Shown here piece by piece: positions 23,610 to 35,323 of a stretch of 64,000 nucleotides of DNA. This stretch comes from Armigeres subalbatus (Eukaryota > Arthropoda > Insecta > Diptera > Culicidae). Below the pieces are notes generated by a model. It searched no databases and was not told the DNA's origin. It saw only the letters and a list, made by a program, of their open reading frames with translations. Position 1 is the stretch's first letter. Each line of letters begins with the position of its first letter. The position numbers and the translations under genes are program-made. Where the stretch lies: the NCBI RefSeq assembly GCF_024139115.2, contig NC_085141.1:241667047-241731046 (forward strand), given 5' to 3'.

Positions 23610-24420
23610 TATTATTGTGGATAGGATGGATCAAAATTCTGCGTGGTGGTACTCCCGCACTCGAGAGTTTCTTCCTCTGCGTATGTAGAACACCTGCAAA
23701 CAGAAAAGTGTTGTTGTGGATCGAGTTGATTACAATCCTGGATTGTGGGACGCATTTCGCATTCACGAGATTCTTCCAGAACCGGTGAGATGTCCACAAG
23801 AAGAAATATTTTATTGTGAATAGTCACAATTTTGCGTGGTGGGACACCCAAAATAAAGAGTTTCTTCCTCTGCGTTGGTGAAATGCCCGCAAGCACGATG
23901 GTGTTATTGTTGATCGGCATGATAACAATCCTGTTATTATGGATCGGACTGATAGCAGCTCTGTGTTGGAAGAATTTCCGCAAGCAGAAAAAGGACTGAT
24001 CACAATTTTGCGAGGTGGGACGCCGGCTTTCAAGAATTTCTTCCGCTGCGTTGGTAGAATGCCCGCGAGAACGATGGTGCTATTGCGGATCAGCATGATC
24101 ACAATCCTGCTTGGTGGGACGCCCGCACTCAATAGTTTCTTCATCTGCGTTGATGGGGCGTCCGCAAGAAGAATGGTGTTATTGTGAATTAAAATGATTA
24201 CAATTTTACGTGGTATGACGCCTGCACTCAAAATTTTCTTCCTCTGTGTTAGTGGGTCGTTTGCAAGAAAAATAGTGTTATTGTAAATCCAAAATCATTG
24301 ATATTGTGCGTAGCGGGACGCCCGCATATAAGATCTCCTGCGTTGGTTGGATGCCCATAAAAAGACTTGCGTTACTATGGATCGGAATGGTAACACTACG
24401 CTAAGTTGGACGAACACCTG
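23610..24420 (-). repeat. Tandem array of 99-bp units (33 codons on the minus strand)
   Basis: The landmark GGTGGGAC or its variants recurs at 23645, 23744, 23838, 24014, 24113, 24212 and 24312. Spacings are 99, 94, 176, 99, 99 and 100, so about eight units are present with one or two shortened. Each unit contains a TTTCTTCCTCTGCGTTGGTG-like block and a TTATTGTGGATC-like block. On the minus strand the unit reads as a 33-residue repeat with words such as PTQRKKLLSAGVPPRKIV and IHNNTI, open over 120-135 codons in three partly overlapping frames (23392-23799, 23612-23983, 23824-24231). Indels break the frame. It is either a minisatellite or a decayed repeat protein. Confidence 0.85.
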
Positions 24421-24429
24421 CAATAAGTA

Positions 24430-27010
24430 TGGTGATATTGTGGATACCATCATAAATGATCAAGAAGTATAACTTCATTGAGGAAAATATCCACCGATAA
24501 TTGAAAGCTGTTTATCCACATTTTTCCTATTTTGGTTTTCAGTTTTTGTTGCTTTTTGATTTATAACTGTAAACACACAGTGGAAAAAAGATGTGTTCGA
24601 AGGTAGTAGAGGCAGAAGTAGTAGACATGATCTGTACTTCAAGTGGAATAGAGTTGTCTGAAATGTTACTTCCATTGCAAAGCGAGACGCCCACTGCACG
24701 GGAGCGTCTATGGAGTGATCTTCCTTATATAGGTTCGGCATTCATAATGTGGTATCCAAAGTACGCAGTACTACAATGTGCCGGAAGGAATCATTTGCAT
24801 CTTAGCATCTGTTGTAAGGATTTTTTTTTCTTTCAGAAGTACAGGGTGTTAATTCTTCTTAAGAAAAAGAGAGAAGATGTGGGACATACAAGCAATTATA
24901 TATTACACATTTGCAGTCAGTCAATCCCATTTCTTATGAGATAAGTCTCGAGTGCAAGCCATGCAAACATGATGGGCGATTTTTTATTTGTAACGCTGAA
25001 TTGCACACAAGAGGAAGTTGAGAAGCAATCAGAGTTTTGTAACGATTGCTCAAAAGTCAAGACCTTTAAAATAACTCGCTTCTCTTTATGACGCTTCTTA
25101 GTTTAAAAAGTACCACAATGTACAAACTAATCAATCACTTCAAATCAGCTTATCAGAAAATCTGATCGCAACATCTGTGTACAATAATTATGTCGTCAAA
25201 GCCATTGTTTACCATAGAAATTACCTCGGCAAGGAAGCATATTAGAAAGAATAAATCTTGGCACTAACTCATGAATAAATCCTTAGATTAAATTCCGCTC
25301 AAACCTCCTCCAACCATAAGTCGTTCTTCATTCAGTCAACACCGTTTGCGTCTCATCATCGTCGTCGTACTTTCACCACCCAAAAATGATTTGCCGGCAG
25401 TATTTTTCGCGCCACAAATAAATTCAATCTTTCCATCGCGGCGTGGCAGGTCCCCCCGGACTCCGGACCGGGGCTGACTTCAACTCTAACGACTCTATTT
25501 CATGTTCCAGGAGCATAAAAATGTACATTGACTACCCAGCTGGGACTCATGGGGGGAAGGGGGAGTCAAACCGCTATAGTTTGTGTGTGTGTTTCTAACA
25601 CCGAGAGAGTGTACACAAAGCCCCCCCGAAGATGTAATCCAGCATAATGATTATATTTCATTACCCGTGCGAGCGCTCATCGGAAGCAAGAAATGCAGCT
25701 AACGGAGACGTTTGACACAAATTATAAATATTTTTCTTCCTTTCACAGTAGTTAACCCACAGCAGCAGTGGTGTTCCATAGTGTAGTGTTCCTTTCGTCG
25801 AAGCACCAAGAAAGGAAAACGTGGAAAACCGCAATAAGCAGGGTTTTAATTCCATCTTGGCAACTATACTGGCTCTGCTGGCTAAGCTCTGTACAACATC
25901 ACGAAGACGGGTAAGGAGAGTAAGTGATGTATATTCGTGGCATTTTTTTCCTTCAAGTAAATAGACTTTTTTCACTATGCTGCTACTCTACCTTCTTCGC
26001 TGCAATTATATTTCCGTGTATATTACGCCACTACCCGCTGCGTGCTACCAGCAACTACGTGGATGTTATTCCACTGTTCGGAGAGCACATTTTCTCAGTT
26101 TTCCTTTAACCGGGTCAGAAAACAGTTTTTTTCTGGGAATAATCCGCTTGAACTTCTCGACCGATACGCTGGGGTGCAGCTATTTAATCCGCTTAATAGT
26201 TCTTCAACATGTTTAAGACGCCGAAAATAATGCAGCTTCTAATGGATGACTTTTATCCACTCAAAATAAAATAAGGCCCTTGCGGTCAAGTACTTGCGGT
26301 GATGAGTTGAGGTTCACAGATTCTTCAGTACTACAAAACGGTATGCTTTATAGCGGTGAAACGATTTGCTCTTTGGTGTGTGACCTTCTTGGTCAAGTGA
26401 TGATTTTCTTGTATTACAATTATCACAATTCTCACATCATAAGCTCATGATACATGACGGCTTCAAGTTACTTATGAGAACACTGAATGCCTGAAAGTAA
26501 CCGACATTAAAACCATTTTAATAACCTTTTTTGAGCCTAATAATCTTTCACTCGTATCTCTATCCGTATCTATAGGTCTGTAGGTCTGTGGTGCTGAAAA
26601 TCATTAGTCTGTTCCGGTTCACGAGATGTTGCAGCCGCGAAAGACGTGCGATTATGATTGAGCGCTGGATTGGCCAAGGCATTTGTAGCTAATACGAGTA
26701 CTAATCGACTAGAGTACCTGAACAACTGGTACCTTTTTATTGGTAACAGTGAAGAAAGTGGAAGGGGAAGTAGGCAAGCTGAAGAGGATTTTTTTTCTGA
26801 TGTGGAGCATCAACTCTTGAAATAAAAGCATTACTCCAAACTACATGATCTCAATTCAGTTCACATCCTTTAACCTTTTTCGAGTCACCACAAGTATGTT
26901 GGCCTCTATCCCTCTCTTACTAAATTAATGATGAGATGATATTGATTGTACTTAACACAATGAAACGTGGCTCCGTAAAATCATATATATGCCTAAGCCT
27001 ATCAAATTAA
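24430..27010. other. Low-repeat DNA, no supported gene
   Basis: The section around 25,300-25,650 is GC-richer and non-repetitive, as in introns or upstream regions of mosquito genes. Open frames at 24591-24944 (+), 24475-24741 (-) and 25661-25975 (-) have no recognisable domain. I see no RNA gene. Confidence 0.5.
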
Positions 27011-27013
27011 CGA

Positions 27014-27390
27014 ATTCACGATTGAGACATCTCACTTCTCACTCCTCATTTCTCCCATGTCACGGTAAAATGAGAGAAGCGTGAAGTGATTAGTAAGATG
27101 TTTCGCTGCCATCTTCGAACTTCTCACTTTTCACAGTGAGGAGTGGGAAACAAGTAGTGAGAAGTGAGACGTCTCACTTTTCACACCTCATTTCTCACTT
27201 TATAACTGACCTATTCGGCCAAATGTCCTATTCGGTCGAACGACCTTTTCGTCCAAATGACCTTCTCGGCCAAATGACCTATTCGGCCAAATGGCTTTAG
27301 GCCTAATGGTTTGTTCGGCTAAACAATATTCGGCTTAGTGGCCTTCGACCCAATGTCATTCGACCAAACGGCTCTTTCCCATTTAAATCG
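27014..27390. repeat. Short copy of the TCTCACTTCTCA / TTCGGCCAAATG composite repeat
   Basis: The left part has alternating GAGAAGTGAGA and TCTCACTTCTCA words with a GAGACGTCTCAC core (about 27162-27173). The right part has CTATTCGGCCAAATGNCC words in tandem. The same two arrays, much longer, make up 45218-47093. This copy looks like a truncated relative. Confidence 0.7.
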
Positions 27391-27394
27391 AACC

Positions 27395-28630
27395 ACATTG
27401 GCTGGTATCGAAAGCTTTCAATTATTAACAATAGAAGTTCACCTAGAACTCTAAATTGAACTTTTCAACTCAAATAGCAGTCGCCTAAAATGCAATCATC
27501 TTTATTACTTTCTTCTGTTTCTGACACCTCTCGTAAGATGGTCTGTCCCTCCATTTCGCCGAACAATGAAATCCTCTTTTAATGATCATAAAATCTCAAT
27601 GCGACACTGATTCGAAAGATCCTCCCAACATCATCATAGCAAAATGTTCTCAAGCTCTGTCGCAAAAGCCTTTTAATGAAGCTAATATTGTTTTCTGCAT
27701 AATTGGAATCAGAAAAGCAAGTGCTGCCACAAAACCTCCGCACCGCAAGGCTCGATTTCATCATGCTCGCAACCTATTATCCGGTACTTTATAATGGTCT
27801 AGACTCATAAATACGAACATAGCCATAATTATCCTCCACTTCTGTGTGACATACAACGGCAACGAGTGGCAGTCTGCTTCGGGGGGCCAGCAATGCGAGA
27901 AACGGTTCGGTTCTGGACGACTCCTCCGACAAAGCACAGCACAGGTAGGACGCACGCAAACGGGACGACACCGTCCGTAGTCCTCGGGAGCCATTCCCAT
28001 TCAGTTAGTCATTCATCTGTAAAACAGTTTGAATTCTGCTTCTGTCCGGGGCCAGCGAGGCTGATTTCGCCTCAGACATGACACCCAAGGCAAAGCGAAC
28101 TCGACACGTTCTGTTGGTTCCGGTGCGTAGAATTTCCAATCCAGAGAGTGGCCGTGCCTGCGACAGGACCAAAGGAAAACGGCTTTCAGGTATGGAAATG
28201 ACAAGCATTGAAAGTGTGCTGAGGCTGACGCTGGCTGCCTCCTTCGAAGTAGGTTATTGAGAATAGACCGAGTATGGCAACCATATCCCAGCCAACTGTC
28301 TTCTATTCGAGTGGACATCGAGCGACGTTCGTCCGGGATATTGTTGTACGGGACGGTGGTTTGGGAGCTTTTTTGTGCTTCAAATTCTGGCCGCTTCAAA
28401 GGCGCTAGTTTGGATTTTGCTGATTTTGCCGATGCCGTTGGGACTATGCCGGCTATGGAATAATGGGAAAGCTCCATGCATGCAGGGGGCCAAAATACTT
28501 TCACTGTTTTTACGAGAAGCTTGTTTTGGAAATGAAAAGTTATAAGCACCTGGTGGCTACTTATCACAAAAAAACTTTTTATAAAAATGAACAGCTCAAG
28601 CATTATTTCAATGGGCCGGTATTACTCAAT
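27395..28630. other. No supported gene; possible host flanking DNA
   Basis: The 27,850-28,460 stretch is relatively GC-rich. It contains TCAGTTAG at about 28000, which matches the arthropod initiator consensus, but no TATA box at the right distance and no good open frame downstream. Overlapping open frames on both strands (28013-28603 minus being the longest, 196 codons) lack domains, so I do not call them. Confidence 0.45.
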
Positions 28631-28635
28631 GTTTT

Positions 28636-28790
28636 CGCGCTTAACTTTTCAAAAGGGCCTAAGTAAAATTATTTTCGTGAATCAATTTGAATGTTGCAAT
28701 CAACAGACCAATATGAAAGGTTTTGATTGAAGTACTCAAAAAAAATCAAGAAAAAAATGCCTTTTGTCTTTTTGAAAAGTTAAGTGAGAT
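28636..28790. mobile_element. Short MITE with CTTAACTTTTCAAAA termini
   Basis: The left end GCGCTTAACTTTTCAAAA and the reverse complement of the right end (CTCACTTAACTTTTCAAAA) match. Inside, CCTAAGTAAAATTATTTTCG and TGCAATCAACAG repeat words found in the much larger element at 58651-59947. This is the smallest of the copies in the window. Confidence 0.65.
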
Positions 28791-28939
28791 TTGATATTTT
28801 TGTGCTTGGAGCACAAAAAAAATGACAGGCCTAAATGTTTTGGTACATAGCATACGACCAAATATGCACACAAAAAATCAATTTATATCCATTGTTTTAA
28901 AACCACATTGCGAGTTCATTTTGTTTGTGTTTATGATTA

Positions 28940-29658
28940 GTATACTTGATACTTGATGGGCTACAGCTCATCGATGAATTTACGCCGAATGGAGTATCCT
29001 TTTCCACTGGACTCGATCTTGGGCCAATCGCTTCCAGTCGCCCTGAACATTGGGCGCCCTCAGGTCCTCTTCAACTGCAAAAGGCCATCGTGTACATCGT
29101 CCAAGAAGCCTGCGGCCTCTTCCGGGTTATCTACTTAATATCATCTTCGCTTGACGTTCTTCCGACATACGAACAACGTGACCAGCCCACCGTAGTCTGC
29201 CGTGTTGTATAAGTTTAATAATATCCAGCCCTTTATACACCTGGTACAACTCGTGATTTATGCGACGCCGCCAGATACTGTTCTCCTGTTTACCGCCGAG
29301 TATTGTCCGCAGCACCTTACGCTCAAACACTCCGAAAACTCTCCGATCAGCCTCTTTTAACGTCCATGTTTCATGGCCGTATAAAGCCTCCGGAAGAACC
29401 AGAGTAGTAGCGAATTTTGTCGTTTGAAGACTATGGGACTTAAGCTGGTTACGAAGTCCGTAATAAGTCCTTTTTGCAGCTGCAATACCCCTTTTCACCT
29501 CGCGGGTAACGGCGCGGAGATGGCGCTTTCTTTCCTCGCACGCCTTTGACAGACTCATAGAAGCTCCGCATATCGTTCTGCTTCATTTTCCCCTGCGTCT
29601 TGCTAATCACTTGTTTTTCATATTCTTTCTTCTTCCTGCGGTGGGTTCTTTTTTCGGC
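28940..29658 (-). pseudogene. RTE LINE, 3' part with internal deletion
   Basis: From the right, the minus strand reads HRRKKKEYEKQV and MKQNDMRSFYESVKG, the linker that precedes the reverse transcriptase in RTE proteins. It then jumps directly to the C-terminal region after the polymerase (about 29127-29530: AAAKRTYYGLRNQLKSH, LYGHETWTL, VFERKVLRTILGG, LRWAGHVVRMSE). All reverse transcriptase core motifs, including the FADD box, are missing, so an internal deletion removed the polymerase core. The C-terminus decays through frameshifts to about 28940, where short CAAGTAT repeats end it. The 5' half of the same copy is at 31009-31460, across an inserted element. Confidence 0.85.
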
Positions 29659-29662
29659 TGCT

Positions 29663-31004
29663 TGTTACGAAATTTAGAGATTATGCCGACAAAATTGTAA
29701 AATATTTTATTCGGGCGCACACCAGACAGCAAAATATACGTTAATCATCATACATCACAGCATCTATCATCCCTCGCACACACCGTAAGATAAATCAATC
29801 TCCCCGACTTGTACACGCTCTCGCATCGCATGCATATTGTAATGTGCGGACTGGTCGACTCGCAGCTAGACAATAGAGGAGTCAGAGTGATTTTAGCTGA
29901 CTTGGCAAATGGTTGGCTTCGGCAAAGTGCATCAAAGTGTTCGATAATATTGCTTTCCGATAATGAAAAATTGTGCCCGGTAGTAATTGCAGAACCGTGG
30001 CGTATTTAGAATCTGCATAGAAAACAGATTTCTAAGTACAGAAGACGAAAGCATCACATGACAACCACGTGTTGATTGGGCTCAAGAACAGACGCAGGCC
30101 GTACCATCAGACACGAAATAAACTCGGATTGAATTTTCTGAATGTGACCCAAAGCCGCATATGCGCAATGATAGTAAGAGCCATATAAACGGAACAATAG
30201 TTCTAGCCATCAAGCATGGACAGTATCGTCTGATCCCGAATAGAAGACAAACCGGCCTTCAGAAGAAGAAGGCCTTTTATTTGCAGCCTGGAACTATTTA
30301 ATGCACGAAAAGGTGGTCATTTTCCCGAGTACACTTGGGTACACAAGGAACATCAGCAGCGACTATATTGCATGGGATTGCATTGAATGCAGACGAGAGA
30401 CAAGTGTGCGACAGCTCGTCAGTGGAACATCGTGTGGTTGCGACAGACTGACCGTGCGACTTGCATGTGTGACACCTCGATGGTGCGACATCTCTGCTAG
30501 CGACCATTAGTCATCGCATGACATTTTGTGTGGTGTGAGGGTGCAGCATCGCAACAGAGCCATCGATGCCCTTGCTCAAGGGCATTTCATCAGCAGCAGC
30601 GACATCGAGCATGCAGTGAGTGCAGCACGGGGCCCCCATCGATCGTCGTCGGTAGTAAGCGGCAACATAAGGTGAAGAGACGCATGTAAACGAATGTATG
30701 TATGTAGCAATAGACATAGGATGATCATGAGCAAGTAGTTATTAATTAAGCAGCAAGATTTCCCTTCTCAAGTATTGAGCACTTTTCTCTGTTAATTCGC
30801 TTGTCCTTTGGACCGAATGGTGGCAACGCACCTTAGTCAATTTGCGTAGCTAGCCGGAGCAGGGAACACGCGATTCGACAGGTGTGAAGTCACCTAATCG
30901 CTTTATTGGGTATATGTGCTCACGATTAGCACTCTCGTTGTATTGAAGCGTTGTGATTGAATCATTATAAAAGATTCCCAGGGAGATAAACAGAAAACGC
31001 AACA
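29663..31004 (-). mobile_element. Solo LTR (inferred) inserted in the RTE element
   Basis: The insertion begins TGTTACGAAATTTAG and ends ACGCAACA, so both ends carry the TG...CA dinucleotides with a TGTT/AACA inverted pair. TGCT at 29659-29662 and 31005-31008 is a 4-bp target duplication. Removing the insertion and one TGCT rejoins the RTE linker codons (KEARA to AEKRTHRRKK) in frame. There is no internal coding region. On the minus strand an AATAAA-type signal (GAATAAAATATTTTAC) lies about 50 bases before the end, which suggests that LTR orientation. The length of 1342 bp is long but within the LTR range. A gypsy-like origin is likely; the family is not identified. Confidence 0.7.
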
Positions 31005-31008
31005 TGCT

Positions 31009-31460
31009 CTTGCTTCCTTGTACCGATCTCTATTCGATCGGGTACCCGACATCAACATCCGGCTTCTGGCAACGTTCTTCTCATCTGTCACTCTCTGACA
31101 CTCTCTAACACTCCACATCGAACCAATTTCTCGTGCTGGATCGACTCCCATAGATCGTTGATGGTGTCGCTAACGTTGATTGCACTTATCCATTTGTCAA
31201 GCTTCTGGCGGTACTCAGCCGATACTCTTTCCGCCGACAATCGCTGGATATTGTAACGCATCGTTCACTGTGATTTTTTGTTCGATACAGTTGATAACCG
31301 TGATCGAATTTTACTGACAACGAGTTTACTGATCAGAGTCAATGTTCGGACCTCTGAATGTCCGCACATCGATAGCATCCGAGAAACGGCGCCCATCCAC
31401 CAGAACATGGTCTATCCGGTTGCAAGTTTCACAATTTGGGTGTCTCCAGGAGACCCATAG
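31009..31460 (-). pseudogene. RTE LINE, endonuclease C-terminus and linker
   Basis: The minus strand encodes IDHVLVDGRRFSDAIDVRTF and then GPNIDSD, where the catalytic His is replaced (SDQ followed by a stop). After frameshifts it continues through IRSRLSTV and then ECQRVTDEKN, MLMSGTRSNRDRYKEARA. These are the end of the AP endonuclease and the following linker of an RTE element. The reading continues on the other side of the 29663-31004 insertion. The N-terminal endonuclease is absent, cut off at about 31460 next to a TG-rich repeat. Confidence 0.82.
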
Positions 31461-31465
31461 TGTTA

Positions 31466-32315
31466 TATACCATTCGATTCAGCTCGATGAGCTGAACAAA
31501 TGTCTGTCTGTCCGTGTGTGCGTGTGTGTGTGTATGTGTGTGCGTGTGTGTGTGCACAAAATGCCATAAAAAACATTAGCCAAATTTTCACATAGAAACT
31601 CTTAACCGATTTTCTTGCAACAAGTTGCATCCGACAGAGACTAAAACGCTCTTGATCACTATTGAATTTCATAATAATTGCAAATTGCAAAAAATAGATA
31701 ATATTAAAATAGTGATGAGACATAGTCACGTAGAACAATAATGTGTTATGAAAAATGCCTTGCATCTATGAATATTTTATCCGTGGCTTCCCATTAAGAG
31801 TTTCATCGCACTATAAAGATGCTCGTGTTGCACGCATTTAGGCGTAAGTATGCTCTTCGTTCAGTTTCATAGTACTATGAAATTGTCCGAAAGTCAAAAT
31901 TCGAACATAGGAAATTCGAGAAACTTTTGGCAGCGCCATCTGTCGTCTACTAGTGTAAATTTTCTATCATAACATTAGACGGTGTAACTGTTTTGCCTTT
32001 CTTGTACATCATCGAGGTGTAAGCGTAAACACACCCGTTTCAAATCACTCAGAGACTGAGTGAAATTGTATTGCCGTCTCTTTTTTTCCCATGGAAAAGT
32101 TACTCAATTTTCGTAAAAAGTGGAACTACTCAAAATTTGAGTAGTTCCACTTTTTACGAAAAATGAGTAAGATTTCCGTGAGAAAAAAAGAGACGGCAAT
32201 ACAATTTCACTCAGTCTCTGAGTGATTTGAAACGGGCGTGAAGGCTACATTTATTACCTTTTTGCGCGAGAAAGGCACCATCACCGCTAAGTGGATTAAT
32301 CTGGGTTTTTTCTTC
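31466..32315 (+). repeat. Dispersed TG-microsatellite repeat, split copy
   Basis: It starts CATTCGATTCAGCTCGATGA and has a (TG)n/(CGTG)n tract at about 31507-31555, then TTAACCGATTTTCTTGCAAC. It ends with GAGAAAGGCACCATCACCGC and AAGTGGATTAATCTGGGTTT at about 32268-32315. A shorter version with the same beginning and end is at 53033-53315. The middle of this copy contains an inserted foldback (32030-32240) and other sequence. No coding function is visible. Confidence 0.6.
32030..32240. repeat. 211-bp palindromic foldback
   Basis: The arms of about 105 bases run from CACACCCGTTTCAAATCACTC to the matching GAGTGATTTGAAACGGGCGTG. They meet at ACTACTCAAAATTTGAGTAG without a loop. A few mismatches lie around 32095-32110. 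Each arm also contains its own small inverted repeat (CACTCAGAGACTGAGTG). It is probably a foldback MITE inserted in the surrounding repeat. Confidence 0.88.
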
Positions 32316-32691
32316 TATCTCCATTTTTCGTGGTATTTGAGAGGCTTCAGTAAGCTACCTTAACGGAGTCGCGTTACCTACATCACGCTGGTGGGGCTGC
32401 CACCTTAGGTATAGCTGACGCGATACAGCATTTCGTTGATCAGCCGCTGGGCAGACGCTGTTTGAGCCACACCTCCTGGTGAACCGATGATCGAGGCGTA
32501 CCTTCTCTTCAGCCTCCCTTCAGCTGATGTCAGAAGGACAACAGTGCTCAGACTGCACTACCAGATAAGTACACAAGCCTTAGCTGGCGGTCTTTGTCAT
32601 TGGACGACCTGTGGAAGCGTGAGATAGGGACTTGTAAAGACCAGAGCTCTGTTGGGCGCTTCTTCCTTGATGTCAACCCACTATTTTGCAG

Positions 32692-33128
32692 CCCTATCTG
32701 GAGGAATATCCGGAAGAATTCCTAGTAGAATATCCGGACGAGTTCCTGAAGGAATATATGGAGGAGTATTTTGAAGAATTGCAGGAGAAATATACGGAAG
32801 AATTCTTGGAGAAACATCAGAAGAAATAGGAGGAATTGCTGGACGTATATCCGAAGGAATATTCGGACGAATTTCTGGAAGAATATCTGATGTAATATTA
32901 ATAGGAAGAATATTAGGAGGAATTCCTGGAGGAATATCCGGAAGCACTCAAGGACTTATATCCAGTGAAATTCCCGAAAGAACAGCCGGAAGTATTTCTG
33001 GAGGAATATCCGTAGGAATAGCCGAAGGAATTCGTGGACGAATTTCTGGAGAAATATCCGAAAAAATATCTGGAGGAATATCCGTAGGAATAGCCGGAAG
33101 CATTCCTGGACTTGAAGCTGGAGCAATA
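32692..33128. repeat. Minisatellite, 12-bp period
   Basis: About 36 units approximate GGARGAATATCC, alternating with GGAAGAATTCCT so that a 24-bp dimer is often visible. A few indels break the register. Because 12 is a multiple of three, the array can be read as a four-residue protein repeat on either strand (for example EEYPEEFL on the plus strand), but stops occur and no gene is indicated. Confidence 0.88.
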
Positions 33129-33499
33129 TCAGGAAATAGTTATTTGGTTTATTTGTCTTATTTATCTTATTTGTCTTATTTTTATCGTCCCTTTCCTGTA
33201 TTTGATTTCGATTTATATATTTGATAACTACGTGTTTACAAATGTGAATGCGCTACTTTCTAGTGTTGTGCTATCTAAAATTGATCGCTTCGTCGTTCCT
33301 TTCCTGCTGTGCGCCACGAGAAAATATGCTGTTGGCTGCTCTCCCAAAATGATAATTTTTGTATAGCATTTGGAAAATTTGGTTGAAGTAAAAAGACTTG
33401 CCTTCAAAATCGTATGCAGTTTCATATTTGTTTATTTGTTTTTTATAATTCATCTTAAATTTCTACAGTCTTAATGAATAACATGAATATTATCTTAAA

Positions 33500-34215
33500 T
33501 TAGGTTCTGTTGTTTTGATCGATTCACAAACTGGGATGTGGAAACTCCAAAATCGAATGCAGCTTCAATCGATGAAAACAAACGAATCATGGTACATATG
33601 GACTGATTATAACCAAATAGAGTGCGATGAAATCCAGTGTGCAGCAATGTCCGCTATCTCAGCATTCTTCCAGATATGTACTCGGAATCCAATCAACGAA
33701 AGAAGATGGGAGCAATCGATTTCTCTGTTCAGCAACTTTACAATAAGCCTAGCCTGCTGGATTTTCCGTTGCCGATCCAAGGTATCAAGCCCACGGCATC
33801 GTTCGGGATAGACAGGGAGATTCGCGGGGCCCTGCTACGGAACATGTCTCAATGCAAGCCTGATGCATCGTTTTTGGATACGCTCGATTCTCAGATTCCA
33901 TGTGGCGCCCAATACAATGGATGAGTTTTCGAGAATTGGCCTTACAAAGGAGCAATACAGTACCTTTAGACAATGCGGATCAGTGAACTCCTTTGCAATT
34001 TTAGTCACAAAGCCAAGTTGACGATTAGCTTTGGAAATGATCGACGTATAATGGGAGTGAACACTAAGCTTTGAATCCAATACACTGCCAAGATCTGTTA
34101 TATGGTTCACCCTCTTGAGGCAGCAGTTATCGATGTAGTAATCAAATATTATCGGATCCTTAGAGCGATGGAAATTCATCACAGCACATTTTTGAACGCT
34201 AATCACAAGCATATT
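33500..34215 (-). pseudogene. Non-LTR retrotransposon reverse transcriptase, 3' fragment
   Basis: The minus strand from 34212 reads QKCAVMNFHRSKDPI, HITDLGSVLDSKLSVHSHY, IISKANRQLGFVTKIAKEF and LKVLYCSFVRPILENSSIV, then IQKRCIRLALRH. These match the region after the polymerase active site in Jockey/CR1-type LINE proteins. A frameshift near 33840 leads to LDTLDRQRKIQQARLIVKLL and a stop near 33515. The core polymerase is missing, so this is a 5'-truncated copy, the usual fate of LINE insertions. It belongs to a different clade from the two RTE copies. Confidence 0.82.
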
Positions 34216-35315
34216 TTCTTATACTTTTTTATTACACCAAAATGATCATTACAAATTCGGTTACCTTAAGCCTCAAATCTTTGGAGGTACTGTGTGTGTT
34301 ATTACAATGTAACTCCCACTGTCTGGCAGTGGCATTATGGATAAAATATTCGTGCAACCATTTTAATTTAATATAATTGCAAGAATCTTAGATCCGGGAG
34401 CTGGAAGGTGATACCTCTATTGTAACTCCTATGGCACATTTCAAAAACGCAAGCATTCCGAAGCTATTATAGTCGTATACAATATGCCCCGCGTGATTAC
34501 ACCCACATATCATATGGATATCTGAAGTGCATTCATACATCCTGGATCAAAAATCAATTATTTGATCCTGGCGCGTATTTAGTAATAAAATCAATATTTG
34601 GAAATGCATTGATGATTCGTCATAAATTACTTATCCCTACACTAAACATGTTTGCATTTACATTCCTTAATGACATTCAAACGACAGAATCATTCTCCTA
34701 TAGCAGAATTCCTACGACTGAACATCTAGCATTCGAACATAGAAAATGTTAACGTAATACACTGATTGCAGAAATCTAGCTCATACTGCACAGTAAACAA
34801 AAAAAAAATACTGATAAACCTCCAGTGCGCTTGGTGAAAACATCATAAGATGGAGAAATGGAGATGACCTCGGCCTAATAGAGATGTGCGTTGTGAAGAT
34901 TCTTCCAGATTTTCGCAAAAACCATTCAGCAAGGGCTTCTCAATGAAGACTGCGACTACTGTTCGACTCGCATAGCCGTACCTTTGGAAACACTGTTAAA
35001 GTTTCGAATCCTGTACGAGTGCTGCTGACAATACGGCGGCTGGCAGGCTCGGTTGGATTATCTTAAGCGGCTTTCCGGCAACTTTTTCCGACCTTCTCAG
35101 TGGAGAAAAGCGAACAATGCAGAAAGTGGTTTTTTGAAAAATGCTTCCACTGCCTTCTTGTGTCCGAACGGATTCTGCCGGAATGTATTGTTTGCATTCG
35201 GTCTTAAAAAATCATACTATTATTATTAAATTGTATCAGTATTTCAAATAAAATAGTATCAGTTTTTCAATCAGTAAGAGCCACTCATATATCTAATGCA
35301 CACTGAGCTGATCAG
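34216..35315. other. No recognisable gene
   Basis: AT-rich, somewhat more balanced at 34,880-35,200, where no frame stays open for long. I found no tandem or inverted repeats. Confidence 0.5.
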
Positions 35316-35323
35316 GTGTGGTG

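Noticed and set aside
28013..28603. 196-codon minus-strand frame
   Set aside because: No domain, overlapping frames of similar length on the other strand, and no conserved motif.
30301..30717. Open frames on both strands around 30301-30717
   Set aside because: They lie inside the proposed solo LTR and show no retroelement or host domain.
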